Source: Tautonia sp040717455
Lineage (GTDB): Bacteria > Planctomycetota > Planctomycetia > Isosphaerales > Isosphaeraceae
Assembly: GCF_040717455.1 (NCBI RefSeq)
Contig: NZ_JBFEFH010000010.1
Location: 62,001 to 126,000, forward strand
DNA length: 64,000 bases
Direction: 5' to 3'
Within the stretch, counting starts at the first letter, position 1. The number at the start of each line of letters is the position of its first letter. The position numbers were made by a program, and so were the translations under genes. This document shows positions 13,547 through 20,529 of the stretch, piece by piece. The notes beneath the pieces were generated by a model. It was not told the origin of the DNA. It saw nothing but the letters and a program-made list of their open reading frames with translations, and searched no databases.

Positions 13547-13913
13547 GGTCGTCTTGCCTCCGCGGGCCCAAGGGGCCTCGGGTATCTTCGGGAACCCGAC
13601 ACCAATCCCGAAAAGGTTCGGGAGCGCGGGTCAGGTGGAGAGCGCCCATGTTGACCGCGACGACGGTCCGATTCGGTTCGCCTGGGGTGGGTCTCACCCG
13701 TCGTCCGGCGGTCGGGGCAGAGAAGCGATCTTATGGGGGCGGATCGGCACCCGTCAACCGCCCGCCGCCGCCGCCCGAACCGCCGAATGGTCTTGCAAAG
13801 CATCGCGTTGCGTTGGATGATATCCGACGGTCCAGGATGGGCCGACCTTCCCGCCTTCGGGCCGATTCACGACGCCCGATCACCGGCCGAGGAGCCTCGA
13901 CGCAGGTCCCCGC
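13547..13913. other. Gene-free divergent spacer
   Basis: About 370 bp between leftward acs and the rightward DUF697-like gene. It is GC-rich with a CCGCCGCC run near 13765. It must contain both promoters; none can be placed with confidence. Confidence 0.5.
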
Positions 13914-14945
13914 ATGAACCGCACCATCAAGAGCATGGCCGTCCTCGTCAGCGGGTTCATCCTGCTGTCCTTCGGCGTCGTCGTCGTCAATCAGACCGCC
14001 GGCGTCGTCACGCTGGCGGGCGAGGTCCACCCGATGCTGGGCAAGGGGACGCTCGTCGTCCTGCTCGGCTCGTACGGGGCCCTGATCGGCGTGCCGGTCG
14101 TCCTCTTCTTCCGCCTGCCGAAGTCGCTCGACCCGCCCCGGAGCGAGGACGACCCCGACTTCGACGGCCACCTCGACCGCCTCCGCACCCGCCTCGCCGC
14201 CAACCCCGCCGTCACCGAGCCCGAGCTGAACACCCGAGACGGCCTGCACCGCGCCATCGGCCAGCTCGACCAGCGGGCCGACGACCTCGTCAAGAGCACC
14301 GCCTCGGTCGTCTTCCTCTCGACCGCCGTCTCTCAGAACGGCCAGTTCGACGCCCTGATCGTCCTGGCCGCGCAGTCCCGGATGGTCTGGCAGATCGCCC
14401 ACCTCTACCACCAGCGGCCGACCGTCCGCGACATGACCCGGCTCTACGCCAACGTCGCCGTCACCGCCTTCGCCGCCGGGGCCATCGACGAGATCGACCT
14501 GAACCAGCAGGTCCAGCCGATCCTCGGCTCGACCCTCGGCTCGGCCGCCGGGGTGATCCCCGGCATGCAGGTCGCCGCCACCGTCCTGGTCAACTCCGTC
14601 ATGTCCGGCACCGCCAACGCCTATCTCACGCTCCGCGTCGGCCTGATCGCCAAGCGCTACTGCGGCGCGATCGTCGTCCAGCCGAAGCCCGCCCTCCGCC
14701 GCGCCGCCTCGGCCGAGGCGGCCAAAATGCTCGGCGCGATCGTCTCCGGCGGCACCAGGACCATCTCCGCCGCCGTCTTCGGCGCCGTCCGCGACAAGGG
14801 GGCCCAGACCCTCGACGGCCTCAAGCAGAAGGCCACCACCACCGCCACCGCCGTCGGCTCCTCCGCCCGAGGTGCCGGCACCCGCTTCGCCGGCCTCTTC
14901 CGCCGCGCCGACGACGCCCCCCAGCCCGAAGGCGCCGGCGGCTGA
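13914..14945 (+). CDS. DUF697-like membrane protein
   Basis: 343 residues. Two N-terminal hydrophobic segments (MAVLVSGFILLSFGVVVVNQ and LVVLLGSYGALIGVPVVLFF) are followed by a hydrophilic linker. A larger region contains FLSTAVSQNGQFDALIVLAA, MTRLYANVAVTAFAAGAID, GSAAGVIPGMQVAATVLVNS and AYLTLRVGLIAKRYC. This order matches the DUF697/YcjF-type domain, often found near GTPases or in envelope stress loci; no GTPase domain is present here. First gene of a loose rightward group with the SUFU-like and small conserved genes. Biochemical role unknown. Confidence 0.8.
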   Translation: MNRTIKSMAVLVSGFILLSFGVVVVNQTAGVVTLAGEVHPMLGKGTLVVLLGSYGALIGVPVVLFFRLPKSLDPPRSEDDPDFDGHLDRLRTRLAANPAVTEPELNTRDGLHRAIGQLDQRADDLVKSTASVVFLSTAVSQNGQFDALIVLAAQSRMVWQIAHLYHQRPTVRDMTRLYANVAVTAFAAGAIDEIDLNQQVQPILGSTLGSAAGVIPGMQVAATVLVNSVMSGTANAYLTLRVGLIAKRYCGAIVVQPKPALRRAASAEAAKMLGAIVSGGTRTISAAVFGAVRDKGAQTLDGLKQKATTTATAVGSSARGAGTRFAGLFRRADDAPQPEGAGG

Positions 14946-15006
14946 TCGGCGCCCGCCCCCTCCCATCCCTTCGCACCGATCCGCCCCCCCCGAGCGAGGT
15001 GCCTCC

Positions 15007-15750
15007 ATGCCCGCCGAGCACGACCCCGATGACCCGGAATCCGGGCTCGAACGATCGGCCTCCGGGAGTCCGATCTACCGCCACCAACCCCCCGACCGCG
15101 ACTGGTCGCCCCCCGAGTCGCCGGCCCTCTTCCTGGAGGAGATCGAGGCCCACCTGGAACGCCACATCGGCGGGGTCGAACACGTCTTCCACGAAGTCGT
15201 CTCCGACCTGGTCCACCTCGACGTCCTGCTGATCCCACCGGCCGACGACCGGCCGTTCAAGGTCCTCGTGACGAGCGGGGTGAGCGAGCGCCCGATGGCG
15301 GTCCCCGAGGGCCTCGAGGAATTCCGCAGGGCCGAGCTGATGATCGCCCTGCCCCCCGACTGGCCGCTCTCCGAGGAAGCCCTCCGCGACGAGGCCAATT
15401 ACTGGCCCATCCGGTGGCTCAAGACCGTCGGCCGACTCCCCCACGAGTATCAGACCTGGATCGGCTGGGGCCACTCGATCCCCAACGGAGATCCCGCCGA
15501 GCCGATCGGGGGGACCGGCTTCGTCGGCGTCGTCCTGCTCCCCCCCTACGGCTTCGACCCCGAGATCTTCCGGCTCGACACGGCCTCGGGAGAGCCGATC
15601 ACCTTCTACTGGCTCGTCCCCCTCTACCCCGAGGAGATGGCGATGAAGCTCGACCAGGGCATCGACGCCATCGAGGACCGATTCGACGACATCGGCTTCG
15701 TGCTCGACCCCGATCGCCCGAACGTCGCCCTCGACAACCAGGCACCCTGA
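15007..15750 (+). CDS. Suppressor-of-fused (SUFU) domain protein
   Basis: About 247 residues from ATG 15007. The SUFU domain (named after the eukaryotic hedgehog regulator, common in bacteria with no agreed role) is recognisable by HVFHEVVSDLVHLDVLLIPP, FKVLVTSGVSERPM, ELMIALPPDWPLSEE, NYWPIRWLKTVGRLPHEYQT and, near the end, ITFYWLVPLYPEEMAMKLDQ. Bacterial copies often act as immunity or accessory proteins; nothing nearby resembles a toxin, so that idea is not supported here. It lies 61 bp after the DUF697-like gene and 52 bp before the next gene on the same strand. Confidence 0.88.
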   Translation: MPAEHDPDDPESGLERSASGSPIYRHQPPDRDWSPPESPALFLEEIEAHLERHIGGVEHVFHEVVSDLVHLDVLLIPPADDRPFKVLVTSGVSERPMAVPEGLEEFRRAELMIALPPDWPLSEEALRDEANYWPIRWLKTVGRLPHEYQTWIGWGHSIPNGDPAEPIGGTGFVGVVLLPPYGFDPEIFRLDTASGEPITFYWLVPLYPEEMAMKLDQGIDAIEDRFDDIGFVLDPDRPNVALDNQAP

Positions 15751-15802
15751 AGCCGGGCCGGTCCGGGCCGGGCCGGGCCGTCCCTCCCCCTCCGGGCCTC
15801 CC

Positions 15803-16156
15803 ATGAAGTTCCCCGTCACCCCCGATGGCCGCTACTTCGTCGTCAGGGGCCGCCTCTGGCGGATGGCGAACCCGGCGCTCGACCCCGCCGAACGCTCCCG
15901 CCTCCAGCGCGAGTTGATGGGCGCCCGGTCGGCCCTCGGCCACGCCCGACGCTCCGGCGGCGACGACGCCCGACGCCTCGCCCGCGCCCGGATCGACGCC
16001 GCCAAGGTCGCCCTCGGCGAACGCGGCCCCCCCTGGTGGGCCGACGGCGCCCCCGACTACAATCGCCGGATGGCCGTCAATACCCCCTATCGCCCCTGGT
16101 TCGAGCAGCTCCCGCCCGAACCCGATTCCGACCCCGACCCGGGCGACCGCCCCTGA
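15803..16156 (+). CDS. Small conserved hypothetical protein
   Basis: 117 residues from ATG 15803. Conserved-looking features are the start MKFPVTPDGRYFVVRGRLWR, ANPALDPAERSRLQRELM, a basic helix, AKVALGERGPPWWADGAPDY, and NTPYRPWFE before an acidic tail. I recall near-identical small proteins in many Proteobacteria and Planctomycetes, all uncharacterised. There is no membrane segment or signal. The GC-rich spacer before it carries a GGCCGGGCC run. It ends the three-gene run DUF697-like, SUFU-like, this gene. Confidence 0.82.
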   Translation: MKFPVTPDGRYFVVRGRLWRMANPALDPAERSRLQRELMGARSALGHARRSGGDDARRLARARIDAAKVALGERGPPWWADGAPDYNRRMAVNTPYRPWFEQLPPEPDSDPDPGDRP

Positions 16157-16560
16157 CGGCCCGAAGTCTCCACAACCGACGACAGCAGCCCTCGCCCCCC
16201 TTCACTTGGTTCGTCCGGCAATCTCCTGGCGATCGAAGCGTTCCCCTCTCCCCCGCCCACGGGGGAGAGGATGGCCGTCGGGCCGGGTGAGGGGGCCGAT
16301 GACTCGGACGCTACGCCGTGCAATCCGAACTCAGACCCCTCACCCCGCCCCTGACGGTCGGCAAGAGGATGGCAGGCATGTCCCGCAACCCTCGCCCCGC
16401 CACTCGCGGAGAGAGCGGACCGGAACCGATTCTGTCGGCGTCTCTGCCAGCAGATGCCCCACACACTGCCTGGCATCCCGTTTGCCTTGTTCCCCGAGAG
16501 ATTGACGCGAACCTCCGCCCTTACCCCCTCCCTGAAACCCGAACCCGACGGACGACCACC
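16157..16560. other. Gene-free spacer with REP-like palindrome
   Basis: About 400 bp preceding the pseudo-receiver gene. It holds the inverted repeats annotated at 16245-16357. An in-frame upstream extension of the receiver gene exists here but shows no domain signal and was not accepted. Confidence 0.5.
16245..16357. repeat. REP-like nested inverted repeats
   Basis: First hairpin: CCTCTCCCCCG, a 4-nt loop, CGGGGGAGAGG (16245-16270, 11 bp, perfect). Directly after it, GGCCGTCGGGCCGGGTGAGG (from about 16273) reappears inverted and imperfect as CCTCACCCCGCCCCTGACGG (from about 16338). The combination looks like a pair of extragenic palindromes facing each other. Confidence 0.65.
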
Positions 16561-16956
16561 ATGTCTCGCCCCCGCGTCCTGAACGTCGGCCAGTGCGGCT
16601 ATGATCACTCCTCGATCTCCCGATTCCTGCAGCAATCCTGCAACGCCGAGGTCGACGCCGCCGACTCCGGCGCCGAGGCCCTCGACGCCCTCCGCTCCGA
16701 GCCGAAGCGCTACGACCTCGTCCTGGTCAACCGCGTCTTCGACCGCGGCGGCGAGTCCGGCCTCGACCTGATCCAGACCCTCCGCGCCGACGCCACCCTC
16801 GCCGAGATCCCCGTCATGCTCGTCAGCAACTACGCCGACGCCCAGCAACAGGCCGTCGACCTCGGCGCCCTCCCCGGCTTCGGCAAGTCCGACCTCGGCG
16901 ACTCCACCACCGCCGAACGCCTCCGCGACGCCCTCTCCTCCGACGGCGGCTTCTGA
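16561..16956 (+). CDS. Receiver-like protein lacking the phospho-acceptor aspartate
   Basis: 131 residues from ATG 16561, a stand-alone CheY-sized fold: RVLNVGQCGYDHSSISRFLQ, YDLVLVNRVFDRGGESGLDL, IPVMLVSNYADAQQQAVDLG, and GFGKSDLGDS with the family lysine (Lys109). The usual acidic pocket at the end of strand 1 is GQC instead of DD, and the acceptor position is Asn57 rather than Asp. Known pseudo-receivers with such changes do not take up phosphate in the normal way and signal through protein contacts or small ligands. No histidine kinase is near. It is separated from upstream genes by 400 bp. Confidence 0.8.
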   Translation: MSRPRVLNVGQCGYDHSSISRFLQQSCNAEVDAADSGAEALDALRSEPKRYDLVLVNRVFDRGGESGLDLIQTLRADATLAEIPVMLVSNYADAQQQAVDLGALPGFGKSDLGDSTTAERLRDALSSDGGF

Positions 16957-17028
16957 CCTCGCCCCCGCCCCGCGTCTCCTCCTCCCCTGCGCGGGCGTTC
17001 TCTGCTCCCGGTGGGTGCCTGGTGGCAA

Positions 17029-17078
17029 CCTGACCCCAGTTCGCTTCCGATCTGATCAGGAGAACTGGGGTCGACACG
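17029..17078. repeat. Left flanking repeat of the AT-rich island
   Basis: About 50 bp beginning CCTGACCCCAG and ending GGGGTCGACACG. It contains an 11-bp inverted repeat (GACCCCAGTTC at 17032-17042, GAACTGGGGTC at 17062-17072) with a 19-nt loop. A degenerate direct copy sits at 19183-19231, about 35 of 50 positions identical by eye. Confidence 0.6.
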
Positions 17079-17192
17079 ACTCCAGCAACCCCGCCGACGA
17101 GCCTCGTGTTTATTCTAATTCATACAGGACCGCCTCACTGAGTCATTAGCAGTTCTCAACCAATCCCACCAGACCAAAAGCTCTAACGCATA

Positions 17193-17615
17193 TTAAATAT
17201 TATGTTCAACCGGTGTATTTTGCACTCGCAGTGTAACGTTAGCTTGCTTCTTTATGCGAACCTTTAACACTTGTATAGCTGTGCTTGCCAGAGGGCATTT
17301 TGTTGAACTCACAATCCATGTTATATTATTCTTGATTATACACGCAAGCCTTTTATTGGTTGCATCCAACTGCTTTATTGCCTTTTCAACATCCCCGCCT
17401 TTAAGTTCGATTAAAATGGAAGCGTCGATCGAATCAACGTTTACCAAATAATCACACCTCATGCCCTCCTCTATAGCGCAACCGTCCACTTTTATCTGGT
17501 CAATCTTGTGCTCGTTCTGGTTAGTAAAGCAGACAGAACTCCGTTTTTCACGGACAACAAAGCGTCTTTTATTGTGGCTAGTAGTGCAGCCAGTTTCAAT
17601 TTGCTCGGCACTCAT
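17193..17615 (-). CDS. Small PD-(D/E)XK-like nuclease candidate, partner of the ATPase
   Basis: 140 residues. The core IKVDGCAIEEGMRCDYLV, then ILIELKGGDVEKAIKQL fits a PD-(D/E)XK nuclease: Asp55, then Glu70-Leu-Lys72, with Gln82 on the following helix. The C-terminal half has IVSSTKCPLAST and a basic LKVRIKKQANVTLRV strand. The length suits a minimal effector domain. ATG 17613-17615 overlaps the TGA of the upstream ATPase gene (ATGA), so translation is coupled. I recall small uncharacterised proteins with this VDG...CDyL...IELKG layout next to AAA ATPases. Nuclease activity is inferred from the motif only. Confidence 0.75.
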   Translation of the reverse strand: MSAEQIETGCTTSHNKRRFVVREKRSSVCFTNQNEHKIDQIKVDGCAIEEGMRCDYLVNVDSIDASILIELKGGDVEKAIKQLDATNKRLACIIKNNITWIVSSTKCPLASTAIQVLKVRIKKQANVTLRVQNTPVEHNI

Positions 17616-18886
17616 AATTCTGGATCAATCTCCATTAATTCCTCGAATTCACGAGCAATGTCGCCTGACACGCGGTCTAAAACCCTAGCGTCGATGAGAC
17701 CCGCTTCCGAATCCATTATTGATCGGATCGAACTATCTGAAAACAAATAAGCTCGAACTTGAGTTGGATCAATCAAAATTCCGTGATTTAGCACCTTTGC
17801 AACAGCCTTTGCCTTCTTGGGATATCTGCTCACAATATTAGAACCATACATGAGGTTATTTATAGCCGACAATATATATGGACTATGTGTAGTAAGTATG
17901 TACTGGGTGCAAGACTCGACAGAAGTAAGATCTGTGGCGGCAGCAAACAAGTGCACGATCTCACGCTGAGCACTCGGGTAAAGGTGAGCCTCTGGCTCTT
18001 CAACTATAAACGTGGTATGCTCGGCATCTGGTGTTACAGGAATACCTGCCAGCGTAATTGCAAGCGGAAGAGCCTCTTGCTGCCCAGAAGAGCTTGCATT
18101 CAGAGGCACTATCCTTCCATCATTCGTATGAATAAAATCTTCTCCTTTAATAATTTCATAGCTACCACAAATAATTTTGTTAACCCTGGCTGTCAACTCT
18201 TTAGAGACTACTCGAGGAGTCGATCCTTTTCTGGCGCCAATATAGTAATTCCTATGAGCATAAATGTGCCTATATCTCTCCCAAAGACGGCCAAACTCCG
18301 CAAGAAACGGATCGATTCGGAGATTGTTTGCCAGAAAACTGAACACATTACTCTGAATAGTAGAGAAAAAACTTCTTCCTGCAGGAATGAAAAAGTTACT
18401 GTTTGCTAATATCTGATTTATGTCTGCAGCCGCCTTCTTTCTCACGGACGACAGAACTCCATACTGCCCAAAGAAGTCTTCGTCGTGGCGGCCTTTCTTC
18501 AGAAATCGCCTGGCCGCTTGAATAAGCGCATGATATTGATCAGAATAACTTATGTCGATCTTATCTTTCGATGGCTCTCTGCGAGAAACTTCGATAAAAA
18601 AGGATCCACACTCATATTTAATATAAAAAGCATTTTCACCCCAGCTTTTAGGTGGAAAATAGCTTAGAAAGAGCTCACGATCTTCTTTGCATAATTGCGG
18701 CTTGGTCTGTTCCTCTGCTACTCCAAGAGAAAGCCGCTTAATTGACTCTTTAAAGAAGAACAGTAGCTTTGCGCACACGCTCTTACCCGAAGCCTGCGGC
18801 CCAATAAACACATTAAATCTGCTTAAATGAATTTCTGCGTCATTAATACCCGCAAAATCCTTAACTCTCAGAATTTCTACATACAT
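17612..18886 (-). CDS. SMC/OLD-like AAA ATPase (AAA_21 type), probable defence gene
   Basis: About 424 residues from ATG 18886, chosen because AGGTGA lies just upstream; in-frame TTG 18925 is the alternative. It opens like RecF/OLD proteins (MYVEILRVKDFAGINDAEIH). Walker A is GPQASGKS (29-36), the ABC signature SSSGQQEALPL (about 265-275), Walker B FIVEEPEAHLYP (about 293) and the switch ILTTHSPYIL (about 331). There is no long coiled coil and no C-terminal TOPRIM domain, unlike OLD/GajA. Coupled by a 4-bp overlap to the nuclease candidate. ATPases of this class act as sensors or clamps in Septu, Gabija and PARIS anti-phage systems; that role here is inference. Confidence 0.9.
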   Translation of the reverse strand: MYVEILRVKDFAGINDAEIHLSRFNVFIGPQASGKSVCAKLLFFFKESIKRLSLGVAEEQTKPQLCKEDRELFLSYFPPKSWGENAFYIKYECGSFFIEVSRREPSKDKIDISYSDQYHALIQAARRFLKKGRHDEDFFGQYGVLSSVRKKAAADINQILANSNFFIPAGRSFFSTIQSNVFSFLANNLRIDPFLAEFGRLWERYRHIYAHRNYYIGARKGSTPRVVSKELTARVNKIICGSYEIIKGEDFIHTNDGRIVPLNASSSGQQEALPLAITLAGIPVTPDAEHTTFIVEEPEAHLYPSAQREIVHLFAAATDLTSVESCTQYILTTHSPYILSAINNLMYGSNIVSRYPKKAKAVAKVLNHGILIDPTQVRAYLFSDSSIRSIMDSEAGLIDARVLDRVSGDIAREFEELMEIDPEL

Positions 18887-19285
18887 AAAATCACTCACCT
18901 GGACTGTTTGGTGCGATTCCGACAAAAAATTATCCTTTTGTGGAAGATTGTGGCGCCTTAAAGATCGCTGAGGATCAATTGATTCGGTATAGAGTTTAGG
19001 TTAGGTCACAGCTTCCATCAAGGAGAAACTAGGAAGAGAACAGAAAGAGGGAATGTAAAGGGAGGGGGGAAGGAAAACAAAGGGTTAGGAGTTGACTCCA
19101 GCCTGCGGGGTGGCTGGCGTCATCATGACCCCAGTGCCCGGGCGGCGAAGCCGCAAGAGGCTGATGGGGTTGCATGGGTCATCCTGACCACATTCCGCCC
19201 CTGCCCTGATGAGGGGGCTGAGATCGACACGGAGCCGGTCACCCCTCCCTCGCGCCGGTGCGGACTCGCCACCGCCAGCACGCCA
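18887..19285. other. Gene-free right flank of the island
   Basis: About 400 bp. The first part is AT-rich and must carry the promoter of the leftward ATPase operon. Then comes a purine-rich run (about 19020-19080, mainly A and G), followed by two tandem copies of a GTCATC[AC]TGACC[CA]CA motif (19120-19135 and 19179-19192), the second belonging to the flanking repeat. Confidence 0.55.
19183..19231. repeat. Right flanking repeat of the AT-rich island
   Basis: About 49 bp from CCTGACCACATT to AGATCGACACG, a degenerate direct copy of 17029-17078. The 11-bp palindrome of the left copy is not preserved. Confidence 0.55.
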
Positions 19286-19627
19286 CTACCACTCGCGCGG
19301 CGCGATCACCTCCTCAATGTCGACCTCCTCGAATCCATACGCTCGCACGATGAAGTCGAACTCGGCCCCCATGGCTTCCCGGGCCCCGGTCTCGAGCTCG
19401 CTGTCGTGCTCGTGGAACTCCTCCTCGAGGGCGTTGATCCGCTCGGTCGCCGCGTGCGTCAGCGTCAGCAGCGACGGCTCGTCCTTCGGCTGCTCGCGCT
19501 CGATCTGCTCGCAGAGGTCGAGCAGGATGGCCTTGATCTTGTCCACGAGGAAGTCCGGGAAGTAGTCGTCCTCGTACATCTCGGCGAGCAGCGCGCGGCC
19601 CTTGATCTTCTCATTCGTGATCGGCAT
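19286..19627 (-). CDS. DUF5713-family protein
   Basis: 113 residues from ATG 19627 (MPITNEKIKGRALLAEMYED), with GAGG seven bases upstream. The start and DDYFPDFLVDKIKAILLDLC match my memory of the DUF5713 family: small, soluble, acidic, helical proteins of unknown function. The second half is EEEFHEHDSELETGAREAMG then AEFDFIVRAYGFEEVDIEEV. No catalytic motif can be named. It stands alone between the island and the intergenic repeat arrays. Confidence 0.85.
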   Translation of the reverse strand: MPITNEKIKGRALLAEMYEDDYFPDFLVDKIKAILLDLCEQIEREQPKDEPSLLTLTHAATERINALEEEFHEHDSELETGAREAMGAEFDFIVRAYGFEEVDIEEVIAPREW

Positions 19628-20120
19628 GGTCGTCCTCGTCATACGCACCGCGGCGACGGCCCAGGCCCTGCTGAGCAGCCCGCCGGGCACCGTCAAACGA
19701 TCGCTCGCAACGCCCCATTGTGCAAGAGGCCGACTCCCGCATCGTCCCCCCCTGCACCCCCGCCCGGCCGACGGGACCAGGTCCCGCGTGCCTGGCCCGC
19801 CCGGCCGACGGGCCTCGGGCCCGGGCCCGGCGCGATCCTCTCCCTCGCATCGAATCTTCCGGACCTCCCGGGCGGATTTTGTGACTGCCCCTGCCCATTT
19901 CTTCGATCCTATCAGCGTGGGGCAATCACCCCGCCCGCCGGACGTGCCCCCCTCGCCTCCTCGCTCGGCCCGGCCCGCCGCGTCGCCGAGGCTCTTTGAC
20001 AATCCGCACCACGCCCATTGCGATCACGCAATCATCGCATCGCGAATCGTCCCCAACGCCCCGGTGCTTGCCCAAGTACCCCGGGCCCCCGGGCCGCCCG
20101 CCGCGGCACCCCGTCCCGCG
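19628..20120. other. Gene-free spacer upstream of the DUF5713 gene
   Basis: About 490 bp with no credible gene. It is GC-rich with a GGGCCTCGGGCCCGGGCCCGG palindromic patch near 19810. It presumably includes the DUF5713 promoter. It leads into the phased repeat arrays that fill the rest of the intergenic region. Confidence 0.45.
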
Positions 20121-20303
20121 CGAAACGAACCCATTTGCACTCGATCCCCCCGCGCGAAACGAACCCATCGCACCGCTCGTCGATTCCCGAAACGGACCCA
20201 TCGCCCCCCTGCCCACGGCGACGAAACGGACCCGCGCGCCCGGACGGCACCCCGTACGAAACGAACCCATCGCCCCGGGCGGCCCGTGACGAAACGACCC
20301 CCT
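20121..20303. repeat. Six-copy CGAAACGAACCCAT array with 33-35 bp phase
   Basis: Copies start at 20121, 20155, 20188, 20222, 20257 and 20290. The repeat is about 14 bp (CGAAACG[AG]ACCC[AC][TC]), and the 19-21 bp between copies differ in sequence. Spacing is 34, 33, 34, 35 and 33. I recall this motif as a dispersed intergenic repeat in Isosphaeraceae-type planctomycetes. It has no leader, no long identical repeat and no cas gene. Confidence 0.85.
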
Positions 20304-20352
20304 CCAATCCCCCCAAATTTCACCCCTGGAACGACTTGCACCACGCTCCCGG

Positions 20353-20474
20353 GGCGCACCAGGCCCAGGACCGAGGCGCACCGAAGGGCGCACCCTGGCC
20401 GCGACCAGGGCGCACCGCCCCGGCTCGATCGCCTCGCCCGGAGGCGCACCGGGGGGCGCACCGAGAGGCGCACC
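20353..20474. repeat. Seven-copy GGCGCACC array
   Basis: Perfect octamers start at 20353, 20375, 20387, 20409, 20443, 20455 and 20467. Gaps between starts are 22, 12, 22, 34, 12 and 12, so most pairs differ by 34 or by its parts 12+22. The extended form GGCGCACCCTGGCC occurs twice (20387 and 20467). Confidence 0.85.
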
Positions 20475-20529
20475 CTGGCCATCGGCATCGGGTACGAGCC
20501 TCCAGGCGAGCCGGGCATCGAGGGCCGAA

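Larger units (their letters stand above)
17101..18960. mobile_element. AT-rich genomic island carrying an ATPase-nuclease pair
   Basis: Base composition drops abruptly near 17100 and recovers near 18960-19100. Codon use in the two genes is A/T-rich at third positions, unlike every other gene in the window. No transposase or integrase is present, so how it moved is unknown. Limits are approximate. Confidence 0.75.

Noticed and set aside
17885..18409. A 174-residue rightward frame inside the island
   Set aside because: Antisense to the ATPase gene, whose motifs are complete; no family similarity.
17193..18886. Identification of the island as Gabija or Septu
   Set aside because: The ATPase has no TOPRIM domain and there is no UvrD-like or HNH partner; the UvrD-like gene at 51.4 kb is 33 kb away and of native composition.
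20121..20303. CRISPR array
   Set aside because: Repeats are only ~14 bp and imperfect, there is no leader or cas gene, and the same motif appears to be a general intergenic repeat.
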